A DNA stretch of 64,000 nucleotides from Tupaia tana (Eukaryota > Chordata > Mammalia > Scandentia > Tupaiidae): assembly GCA_026018925.1 (NCBI GenBank), contig JAKSZU010000016.1:82780059-82844058 (forward strand). The letters run 5' to 3'. Position numbers and translations under genes: made by a program. Below the pieces are notes generated by a model. The model saw only the letters and a program-made list of their open reading frames with translations. It searched no databases and was not told the DNA's origin. Positions 1 to 8,441 of the stretch are shown here, one piece after another; the first letter of the stretch is position 1, and each line of letters starts with the position of its first letter.

Positions 1-1555
1 GCACAAGGAGAGCCCTATTTGTTCCAGTCTGGATGAAGGAAGGGACAGACTGCCTCCGGGTGGGCCTGCTCAGCCGCCACAGCCCGGCCTGGACGGCAGG
101 ATAGAGGCCGGGAACCACGGGCAGCCTGAGCTCGAGCACGGCTCCCAGCACGCAGGGCGGTTCCATGGGCTCAGAGGGCGCTGCCCAGGGCCGAGAACGC
201 AGAACGCCTCTGCCTGCACGGCCGGCGGAGGCCGAGAACCGTGAGGACTGCAGGCCCGGGGGCTGGCCTGGGCTGGTCTCCATGGCGGAGGACTTCCACA
301 CCCAAGCTCAGCAGGGGCCTCGCAGGTTGGGCAGCAGCCCTGGGCGATGCCAGCACACGTGCTGCCTGTGGCCCGGTGTCCACCGTGGCTCTGGCCACAG
401 GTCCAGCAGCTGAGTCCACAGCGGTCAGCCCCTGTCCAGCCTGCCCTCCTTTCCTAAGGGGCGGCGGGAGGGCTGGCCCACCATATCATCACTTCCCTGG
501 GGCCCCATGCCCTAGGTGCCTCCAGCCCCAGGAGCGCAGGAGTGAGTCCACGCGGCCCTCAGTGGCCGCCCTGGCCCAGGGTGGGAGATCGCGGTCCCTG
601 CATCCCACGGGAAGCTGTGATTGGCTGCAGCTCTGAGACGGACCTTTGCGGGCCTGGGCCGCGTCCGGGAGCATGAATGTGAGGAGCCGTTTCCCAGGGA
701 AGGCCATGCTGGACGAGGCCTTTTCCCAGCAGTGGCCCAGGACGGGCCTGAGGCCTGCACGTGGTGAAGGATGCTGGCTTCGTCCCGGCCCCGGACTCCC
801 ATCAACTGTGGGGGACTCCAGGGCAGACACAGGGTCCTGCCTCTCTCTAGGCAGAGGTCTAGGCTGCAGGCACGGGAAGGTACCCCAGGAGGAGACAGCT
901 GCAAGACCACTGCCTCCCAGGAGTCGTAGGCTCGGGCTCTGGGAGCTTGTCTACTCACTGCTCCCAGTGGGCTCAGTCCCCACCACCTGGGCCTCTGCCA
1001 GCCCAGTCCTGCCGTAGCCATGACGGGGCCTCAGACAGGAGCGGGGGTGGCACCTGGGGCCAGGGACCAGTCTAGCTTGGTCTTCTGGCTCCCGAAGCTA
1101 CAGTGGCCAGACACGGTGACCTGCTGGCCCTACTCCCCATCCTCTCCAGCCTGCTGAGGTCGCGGTGGGACCACTGAGGCAGGGACATGACACTGGATCT
1201 CAGGGTGACCTGTTCCTTCTCTCAGGTGGGCTCCTGTGAGGAGGTGCTGATCTTCAGTCACCTCAGCCCACCAAGGACAGAGCACGGGACTGTGGGGATG
1301 CCGACATCCAGGTTGCCACCGTGGGTCTCGCTCGGGGCCTGGGCCACCCTGCCGTTCCTGCCCACACTGCGTCTGGAGCATGGAGGAGGAGGGTCATGCT
1401 GAGTCAGCCAGCTTGGCCAGCAGGCATGGCTGCCCCAAAACGCCACCAAGCTCCTGACGAGCTTTGTTCACTTGTCTACAAACTCACTCAAGATGGAGTG
1501 ACAGGGTCCCTGGAGAGCTGGAAGCCTGGGCAACACAGTTTTTAAAAAAAGTATT
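1..1555. other. GC-rich single-copy-looking sequence, no gene assigned
   Basis: No recognisable repeat and no protein family is readable in any frame; the open frames present are short, overlap on both strands and look like GC-rich chance frames. By synteny with human this is the side facing DNASE1, whose distal 5' untranslated exons start close to SLX4, so untranslated exons or regulatory DNA of that gene are possible but cannot be shown from sequence alone. Confidence 0.4.
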
Positions 1556-1805
1556 GGGACCAGCAGTTGGCGTAATGGCTATGTCGCTGGACTCCCATGT
1601 AGTTGACCATGGTTTGAGTCCCGGACCTAGTGGCTTAAATTTACGTCGGGTGCATGTGCATGCATACCCAAAATCCCGAGAGGAGAATGGAGGAGAAGGG
1701 ATTGCGGGTGTCCAACCCCCTAGGGGGTGATTTCTCGCTTTCTGTCTCTCTGGTGAGCTCACACGCCCTATAACAAAAAACCTATCCAAAAAAGAAACAA
1801 ACAAA
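1556..1805 (+). repeat. SINE-A (long tRNA-headed SINE)
   Basis: SINE-A is my working name for the commonest repeat here. The + copy starts GGGACCAGCAG, has an A-box-like segment (TGGCGTAATGGCTA), a B box (GGTTTGAGTCC here, GGTTCGAGTCC in the best copies), ends its tRNA-like head at GGTGGCTTAAA, then carries a ~170-bp body with GGAGAATGGAGGAG, a CCCCCC/GGGGGG mini-hairpin and a TCTCTGTCTC tract, and ends CCCTATAGCAAAAACCTCTCC plus an A-rich tail. This looks like an RNA polymerase III retroposon mobilised by LINE-1. Confidence 0.8.
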
Positions 1806-2197
1806 AAAAAGAAACACAAAACCTACCAAGACTAACTCAAGATGAAATATAAAACAGACCTATTACTAGTAAGCAAACTGAGTCAGTAATGAAAAAAATC
1901 TAACCAGGAAAAGTTCTAGACCTGATGGCTTTACTGAGGAATTCTACCAAATACATAAAAACAAAACAAAACAAAAAAAACTAATACCAATCCTTTTGAA
2001 ACTACTACCAAAAAAATGGAAGAGAAATGAACACTACCTAATTTATTTTACCTTCATATCAAAGCCAGGTTAAGACTGTACAAGAAAACAACCAACTAAA
2101 TACCCCTTCTGAACACTGATGCAAAGATCCTCTACAAAATACTAGCAAAATGAACACTAGAGGGCTCATACACCATGATCACGAAAGATTTACCCTG

Positions 2198-2480
2198 GAG
2201 CCGGCCTGTTGAGTGTTGGTTAAGGTGGCTGGATCCCACATGGTTGACCATGTGACTCGAGTCCCAGACTTGGTGGCTTGAGAAACATGTGGGGTGCGTG
2301 TTCATGGGTGTTCAAAATCTGGAAGGAGAGAGAAATGGAGGAGAAATAACTGTGGCATGGCCACTGACTGTTCCCCACAAGAGGGGATACTTTGTCACTT
2401 TCCCTCTCTCTGTCTCTGTCTCTCTCCAGTGAGTGCATGTGCCCTCTGACAGAATTTATATTTATTTATTTATTCATTCA
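2198..2480 (+). repeat. SINE-A, old copy
   Basis: Diverged full-length copy: head with ACTCGAGTCCCAG, body with GGAGAGAGAAATGGAGG and a CTCTCTGTCTCTGTCTCTC tract, followed by a TTTATTTATT tail. It interrupts the L1 between two ORF2 pieces. Confidence 0.7.
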
Positions 2481-2830
2481 TTCCTGTAATGTAATGATGA
2501 TTCAACACACACAATGTAATCAATATACCACATAAATGATTATCTCAATTATTACAGAAAAAATATTTGACAAAATTCCACAGCCTCTCATGATAAAAAC
2601 ACTCAACAAACTAAGAGTAAAGGGAACTACCTCAACATAATGGAGCCACATATGAAAAATTCACATTGAATGTCATACTCAATGGAGAAAGACTGAAAAC
2701 TTCCTCTGTGGAAGATCAGGTGGGGCCCGCTTTCAACACTCCTATTCAACAGGATAATGGAAGCTCTAGCCAAAGTACTTAGGATAAATGGAAAGGAAGA
2801 AATAAAACTATCTCTGCTCAGAGAATGATC

Positions 2831-3085
2831 TGTTTTTTTTTTAGAGAGAGATTTTTGCTGTAGGGCACATGCATTCACCAGAGACACAGACAGGCAGAGA
2901 GAGAGAACATGAGTGATCACCTCCCCCAGAGGGGATGGCCACAGCGCAATCCCTTCTCCTCCATTCTCTTCTTGGGAGTCTGGGCATGCACACATATGCG
3001 CCTGGCATGAGTTTCAAGTCACCGGATCTAGGAATCTAAGCGTGGTTGGCCATGTGGGAGTCCAGCACCCCTACTGTGGCTGAGT
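2831..3085 (-). repeat. SINE-A, old copy
   Basis: Poly-T start, GCTGTAGGGCACATGC, GATCACCTCC, CAATCCCTTCTCC and a decayed head ending near the TGGCCATGTGGGAGTCCAG motif. It lies inside the L1. Confidence 0.7.
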
Positions 3086-3089
3086 CTGA

Positions 3090-3598
3090 ACGGGCATCTT
3101 GGAGCTGCAGAAGCACTGACGATGACACTCGATATGAGTATTAGTGGGGGGACTTGGGAATGAAACTCAAGACCATGAGCTTTATGGAACGTCATATTTA
3201 AAGGAAATGATAACGATCTCAGGGGAGCCTGGATATGCCCTCATTAACTTGTGTACAACTCAACTTTCTAGTCCCTTGGTTCATACATCCGCTGTTTTTG
3301 GTTTGTCAGAGAACTCTGCGTGAGTTTGCTGACGTTTCCCTTCTTGGCAGTGTTCTGAGCATGCAGGAAACGGGGCGAGAGTTCTTCGTGGTCTGCTACA
3401 TGTTCCTGGAATGCCTGTGACGGCCGTGTTTAGCCAAATGATCGGAGTGTGTTCCGGGGTCTTTGGTAACCTCCAGACACACCATGCCTTGTACCACGGG
3501 AACCATCTCCTCACACCAACTACCACACCACCTGCTGGCCCTCGCAGATAGGATCGTATACATTGAAACCTAAACATACCACAAAAAAAAAAAAAAAA
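3090..3598 (+). other. Unassigned ~500-bp insert with a 17-A tail inside L1
   Basis: This stretch does not read as L1 or as either SINE, and it ends in an uninterrupted run of A just before L1 sequence resumes at about 3600. A poly-A end inside an L1 fossil is what a retroposed transcript leaves. No parent gene is recognised and no frame longer than 100 codons is convincing. About 45 bp of the expected L1 appear to be missing at the site. Confidence 0.35.
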
Positions 3599-3693
3599 AT
3601 GTTAGAACAAGGAAATGAATTGAACAAAGTAATAGTGTGCAAAGTCAACGCACAAACATCAGTTGCAGTTCTTCTTTTTCTAAGTTGTTAGTG

Positions 3694-3945
3694 GCAGGGC
3701 CAGCAGACGTAGTAGTGGTTACCCACTGGACCAACTGCGGTTTGAGTCCAGGACCTGGTGGCTTGAAAATCAGGCTGGGGGTGCATGTGCATGTGCACCC
3801 AAGATGCCAGGAGGGGAGTGGAGGAGAAGGGATTGCAGCATGACCATCCCCCCTGGGGAGTGAATTTTTTACCTCTCTCTCACTGTTTCTGTCTCTCTCC
3901 AGTGAGCACATGAGCCCTGCAGCAAAAACCTCTTTAAAAAGGTCA
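3694..3945 (+). repeat. SINE-A
   Basis: Starts GGGCCAGCAGACG; B box reads GGTTTGAGTCC; the body contains GGAGTGGAGGAGAAGGGATTG; ends CAGCAAAAACCTC. Interrupts the L1. Confidence 0.75.
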
Positions 3946-3959
3946 TTGTTAGTGGGCTA

Positions 3960-4145
3960 GTGCACTAACCAGAGAGAGAGGGAGGGAGGAGAGAGAAAGC
4001 ACAATCCATGCCACAATCCTCCCTCCATTCCTCCTTTCTACTAGGATTTTGGGCACTCACGCACATGGGCCCAGCATGTTTCTCGTCACTAAGGCTGGCA
4101 CTTAAACCTCATTTTGTGGGATCTGGCTCCCTATGCAGAATTAGG
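3960..4145 (-). repeat. Old, decayed SINE-A relative
   Basis: The ACCAGAGAGAGAGGGAGG tract, CACAATCC, GGGCACTCACGCACATG and a remnant head identify it as a SINE-A relative much more diverged than its neighbours. Confidence 0.5.
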
Positions 4146-4279
4146 GAGTCGGCCCAATTCATTGCCGTATACTAACAATGAACAATCTGAAAAGACAACC
4201 AATTCTGTTTATATCACCAAGATACTTCATTAAGTAGCAAAAACAAGGAACAGGATAATGCATAAAATATGCTAGCATT

Positions 4280-4533
4280 GGGACCAGCAGTTAGCATAAT
4301 GGCTATGTCGCTGGACTCCCATGTAGTTGACCGCAGTTCGAGTCCTGGACTCAGTGGCTTAAATTCATGCCGGGCGCGTGTGCATACGTGCCCAAGATCC
4401 CAAGAGAAGACTGGAGGAGAAGGGATTGCGGCATGGCCATCCCCCCTGGGGATGATTTCTCGCTTTCTGTCTCTCTGTCTCTGTCTGTCGGGCAAGTGCA
4501 GCGCCCTATAGCAAAAACCTCTCCAAAAAAAAA
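4280..4533 (+). repeat. SINE-A with clear target-site duplication
   Basis: Flanked by ATATGCTAGCATT at 4267-4279 and ATGTGCTAGCATT at 4534-4546, a 13-bp target-site duplication with one mismatch. Insertion was into L1 sequence. Confidence 0.85.
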
Positions 4534-4572
4534 ATGTGCTAGCATTTATTTACATTGAGAAAAAATGGGGGG

Positions 4573-4841
4573 GGGGGACTGGCAGTTAGCATAATGGCTA
4601 TGTTGCTGGACTCCCACGTAGTCGACCGCGGTTCGCATCCTGGACCCGGTGGCTTAAACTCACGCCAGGCGCGTGTGCGTGCATGCCCAAGATCCCGAGA
4701 GGAGAATGGAGGAGAAGGGATTGCGGCGTGGTCATCCCCCCAGGACGTGATTTCTCGCTTTCTGTCTCTGTGTCTCTCTCTCTCTCTCTGTCTGGCGAGC
4801 GCATGTGCCCTATAGCAAAAACCTCTTAAAAAAAAAAGAGA
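4573..4841 (+). repeat. SINE-A with target-site duplication
   Basis: Flanked on both sides by GAGAAAAAATGGGG (an extra A on the right). Only about 30 bp separate it from the previous SINE-A. Confidence 0.8.
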
Positions 4842-4937
4842 GAGAAAAAAATGGGGATATTATTAAATACACTTGAATGTACATGGAGAAAAACTAGACT
4901 ATTTCTTTTCTTTTTTCTTTTTAGAATTATTTTATTT

Positions 4938-5035
4938 AGGAGGTCAGCAGGTGGTGTGGTGATTAAGGGTCTGAACACTCCCACATGTTCGACTACGGTT
5001 CGAGTCCTGGACCTGGTGGCTTTCTTTCTCACTTT
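4938..5035 (+). repeat. SINE-B head (short tRNA-headed SINE)
   Basis: SINE-B is my name for the second family. It has a similar head (GGTCAGCAGGTGGTGTGGT, B box GGTTCGAGTCC, ending GGTGGCTT) but a short ~60-bp body that begins GCTTTCTCACTTTCCCTCTC, reads (on the other strand) TTTGACCAGAGAGGGACAGAG, and ends in TTTAAATAAATAAA. This copy is cut short. Confidence 0.65.
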
Positions 5036-5074
5036 AAAAAAAAATTATTTTATTGAACTTTATTTTTGTTATCC

Positions 5075-5165
5075 ATTATTTATTTAAATTTGACCAGAGA
5101 GGGACAGAATGAGAGAGAGGGAAAGTGAGAAAGCAAGCCGCTGGGTCCAGGACTCGAACCATAGT
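5075..5165 (-). repeat. SINE-B fragment
   Basis: Begins AAATTTGACCAGAGAGGGACAG and stops after CCAGGACTCGAACCATAG, so the outer part of the head is missing where the CpG-rich promoter begins. Confidence 0.65.
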
Positions 5166-5259
5166 AAGCCACGGTCCCTGCGATCGTTCCCCGTGTGAAC
5201 CGCGGCGTCTCCGACCCGGACTGGTCCTCAGCACAAAACAGGCGGGATCAGGGCGCCGG

Positions 5260-5329
5260 CTTCCGCCACGCCACCAGTCAGAGGCCGCTTCCGCCACGCC
5301 ACCAGTCAGAGGCCGCTTCCGCCTCGCCA
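5260..5329. repeat. 28-bp tandem repeat (2.5 copies) in the SLX4 promoter
   Basis: Units occupy 5260-5287 and 5288-5315 and are identical; the half unit 5316-5329 differs by one base. Each holds CCGCCACGCCACC and AGTCAGAGG. Identity between the copies points to a recent duplication. Confidence 0.9.
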
Positions 5330-5341
5330 GGGTCGCGCCCT

Positions 5342-5349
5342 CCGGAAGT
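5342..5349 (+). promoter_or_regulatory. ETS-family site
   Basis: CCGGAAGTG is the consensus core for GABPA/ELK-type ETS factors, placed about 150 bp upstream of the proposed exon 1 donor. Confidence 0.5.
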
Positions 5350-5448
5350 GCTCGCCGCGCCACGCCCCGCCGCAGAGGAACACGGGAAACGAGCGGCCGC
5401 CGTCTCGCCCGGCCGTTTGACGCCTGCGCACACGAGCTTCTCTGGGCA

Positions 5449-5460
5449 GCGCATGCGCAG
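5449..5460 (+). promoter_or_regulatory. NRF1 site
   Basis: GCGCATGCGCAG matches the palindromic NRF1 consensus (GCGCATGCGC) exactly and is followed by a second half-site, GCGCAG. Confidence 0.55.
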
Positions 5461-5990
5461 GCGCAGAACTCTCCGTTGGGAAGGTGCCGTGGCGGCGCCT
5501 GAGGTAGGAGGAGTCCCGCGTCGGGGCTGGGATCGCGCCTGGGAGGAGGTCCTGTCACCCCGGGCGGTTCTCGCTCTCCTGAGGGAGCGGAGACTTTGTC
5601 GCCCGCTCCCTCGCTGGCCCCTGGCTTCGGCAGTCCCGCACCGCGTCGGAGAGGCAGGAGCCGCGCTCGAGTGGAGACGGGCCGGGCCCGCTGACCGGGA
5701 GGACGGGAGGGAGGATCCGGCTGCCCGCGCGTTCGCAGCCTGGGGCCAGTCCTGCATTCGGGATTTTCCGTCAGGCTTTGGAGACATCTGCCATTGGCAG
5801 CCTTGTCTCCAGCGGACTCGTCAGCCACCTTTCCGGAGGTCGCTAGGCTGGGGGTAGCGGAAGGGTCCGGCGCGATCCCTCATTTATTCCTCTGTGGTCG
5901 CTGCGGGCTGAGGCCGCTCTCGTCCCCTACCCCCTGGAGAGACGGTCTTGCAGGCTCCGTTATGTCATTCAGCAAATACTGCGTTGAACG

Positions 5991-7797
5991 TCTGTAGGAA
6001 GTGGCCTGTACTGTTCCGAGTCGTACCCACGGAGATGTGCAGACGGCACGGTGGTGGAGGGCGGAATGTGCTCTAGCCGCTCCCCGCGTGCAGTACGCTA
6101 AAATTCCGTTTGCTAAGCCTGACGTCCCGGCCCTCGTGAACGGATCTCTGCTTTTCCCTGCACACTTCCGTCCGACCTCGTTCTCCTCACCCAGATTGTA
6201 CCAAACTCTTAGCAGTTCATGAAGTCAACAAATAGTTGTGAGACTTACTACAAGGCAGGCATCCGACCAGCCAAAGACAGTACAAAGTGAGACAGATGAG
6301 TCTGTGCCCTCCTGAAGTGTTGAGCTCACGGATGATAAATCAGTGAATAAAAATACTAGAGCCAGTGGTCTGGAACCACACCGCCGGTTTGACCCCAGCC
6401 CTGCCACTTCAGAAGTGCCTGAACTTGAGCACTGTTCCTCATTCTGCTTGTGCCTGGTTCCTTGCTGTAAAGAAAGGAGGACAATAGAGTCCACCCTACA
6501 GGATTGTTGTAAGGATTCAATATGTTAGAGATGAAAAAAACTTGGAACAGTGCTTACCACACAGTAAGCCATCTATAAATGTTACCTCTCACATATGATC
6601 ATAGCCCATGATAAATGCCATTGTCTGGACTGACAGAACAGAGGGATTCACTTAAGGATTAGGGGAAGCTCTCTAAGGAGGAGACATGGGAGATAATGAA
6701 CCAGCCAGCCATACAGAGTAGGTCTAGATAGGAACATATACCCAGATCTGGAAAACTACATGATGAATCAGATTACCTGGATAGTGGAGATTGCAGTATT
6801 ATATTTGAAATTAAGAGCTTTCTGCCATTGGATCATTCAGTTTTGATTTTCAAATCCCACTAAGCTGAGTAAATTAATCATACTCATGAAGTCCAGCTTT
6901 TGTGTGTGGGCAGTGTTCTAGGCCTCTGAATTTGGGGAGCTCTTGCTGGGCAGAGAGGGCAGAGAAAAGCCTTTCTCTCCTCCTGAGTGCTCAGGCACTC
7001 TTACTTTCTCTTACATTGCAGTGTGTGCTGACAGCCTTTCTAATAGCTGAGAGTCTTAGGCCCTTGTAGGAGCTAGGTTTCCTAGCACTGGGGATCATCC
7101 CATTTCTATGGTGATTGCTCTTCATGGGGTTTGGTCCACACATTTTAATAAAAACTTTCCCAAGGTGCACATATTTTCTGCCCATGGAAGAATATGCTTC
7201 AGATTTCTAGATCCCGCTCTCATGCTGCGATATCCTTTAGGACAATTAGACCGGGTGACCAGGTGGTACTGAGTACTGGACAGGGGTATTGTTGCTCTGA
7301 AGAGTTCGCATACCTTACCTGTCTTGTACCGTCCTAGAAGAAATGGCCCAACATGACAATATGCATCTAAGTACACTGAGGTGCTTTTGGTTTTCCACAG
7401 ATATGAAATTAAATGAGCCAAATATGTTTTGTGTTACAGTTCTTGGAGAATCACCTGAGCACTAAGTTCCTATGGACGCTGTCTCAGAGGCACCTATTGG
7501 ACAACAGACGTTCTCTCAGTTGTGAGCTTTAACAGAGGGAAGCGTCAAACATGTTTAACTCAGGCCCAGTTTGAAGAGAGGTATTCAAATCATCATGAGG
7601 AAGAAGACAGTCCTTTTTGTTCAGTTGTGCAAACTATCCCAGGATCAGTGAGAAGTAGAGAGGAGCCTGAGTGAGGCTGTGAGTGTGGACAAAGCTTGGC
7701 CAGGCTTTTCTTCAGGTTCTTTCTCATCTGTGGGTATGCCCCCAGACTGACCCCCCCCTCCTCTGAAGAGCAGCCGGAAAGCCTTAAAACTGGCCAG
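5991..7797 (+). other. SLX4 5' untranslated/intron 1 region
   Basis: Holds ancient interspersed repeats, including a MIR, and ends in the 5' part of the first coding exon. Two possible acceptors for that exon are TTTTCCACAG/ATATG at 7400/7401 and GTGTTACAG/TTCTTGG at 7439/7440; I cannot choose between them. 5960-6230 and 6210-6350 both resemble an old family with a CAACAAATATT...CTACTA...GGCA signature. Confidence 0.45.
6352..6588 (+). repeat. MIR (ancient mammalian SINE)
   Basis: Matches the MIR consensus along its length: CTGGAACCACACCG, a GCCACTTC core, CCTACAGGATTGTTGTAAGGA, then GAACAGTGCTTACCACACAG and ATAAATGTTA at the end. Strongly diverged, as expected for an insertion that predates placental mammals. 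Confidence 0.8.
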
Positions 7798-8197
7798 ATG
7801 ATGGATGATTCAGACGATGATTTTAAGGAACTCTGCACCAGCTTTCTCCAAAGGGTGAAAAAAAATGCATCCAAGGAAGTGTCAAGAGAAAGAAAGACCC
7901 ACAAAGCCTCAGATAGCACTCAGATAAGAAGCAAACTGAAAAGAACCAAACAAACTGCTCCCAAGAAGAAAACACTTCAGAGCACCGCGGAGGAGAAACC
8001 TCCACCTGGCAGCCGGGTGCCTAGGACTAAAAGCCAAAGGACAACCAAGTTGCAAGGAAGTGAACCAGCTCTCACTGTGAATGGAAAGGGCGGTGTGCCT
8101 GCCTCTGCTGCAGATCAGCCTGTGCCCTGGGAGGGAGCCCGGAGCACCTGCACAGGTAAGGAGGCAAGAAGCACTTCCAGATCTTCCGAAGACAGAG
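7798..8197 (+). CDS. SLX4: SLX4 first coding exon
   Basis: Encodes MMDDSDDDFKELC onward, a serine/lysine-rich unfolded N-terminus close to human. Ends AGACAGAG/GTGATT, chosen because the joined peptide (EDRESAPNS) matches human KTRENVPNS. A second donor, CACAG/GTAAGG at 8155/8156, is in the same phase. Confidence 0.85.
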
Positions 8198-8391
8198 GTG
8201 ATTGGCAGTATTCTAATTGATTAATGAATTTTTGTTTTACATTTAATTATTCAGTTGTTTATTATGATTTCTGGGTTGGTGAATCTGGGACTTGAACTAT
8301 GGTCGGCTGTGTGGGAGTTCAGAGGCTTAACTACCGTGCAGTTTGCTAGCCCCTTGATTGGTACTATTTCTTCTTCTTCTTTTTTCCCTAG

Positions 8392-8441
<50 letters not shown>

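Larger units (their letters stand above)
1806..4279 (+). repeat. LINE-1 ORF2 fossil, broken by SINEs and a poly-A insert
   Basis: Readable LINE-1 ORF2 pieces lie at about 1810-2195, 2480-2830, 3600-3690 and 4150-4278. The first includes the nucleotides for a GLTEEFYQI-like stretch of the reverse transcriptase; the second covers the region around the catalytic domain; the last two follow on in consensus order. Gaps between them are SINE insertions plus an unassigned 500-bp insert. It is decayed and partial, with no intact frame and no 5' region. The order of pieces shows one ancestral + strand L1 that was the landing ground for younger elements. Confidence 0.8.
5170..5990 (+). promoter_or_regulatory. 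SLX4: SLX4 CpG-rich promoter and probable untranslated exon 1
   Basis: An abrupt change from AT-rich SINE tails to dense CpG marks an unmethylated-type promoter. I see no TATA box; ETS and NRF1 sites sit about 100 bp apart, as in many housekeeping repair-gene promoters. The most likely donor of the untranslated first exon is GGCGCCTGAG/GTAGGAGG at 5503/5504, which would make exon 1 a short leader starting near 5400-5480. Human SLX4 also has a non-coding exon 1. Since human DNASE1 distal exons begin within a few hundred bases on the other strand, a bidirectional promoter is possible. The exact start site cannot be read. Confidence 0.65.

Noticed and set aside
7696-7797. Upstream in-frame extension of SLX4 exon 2 (RLFFRFFLICGYAPRLTPPSS)
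   Set aside because: No ATG starts it, and the segment resembles human SLX4 only when read in a different frame, so it is probably 5'UTR.
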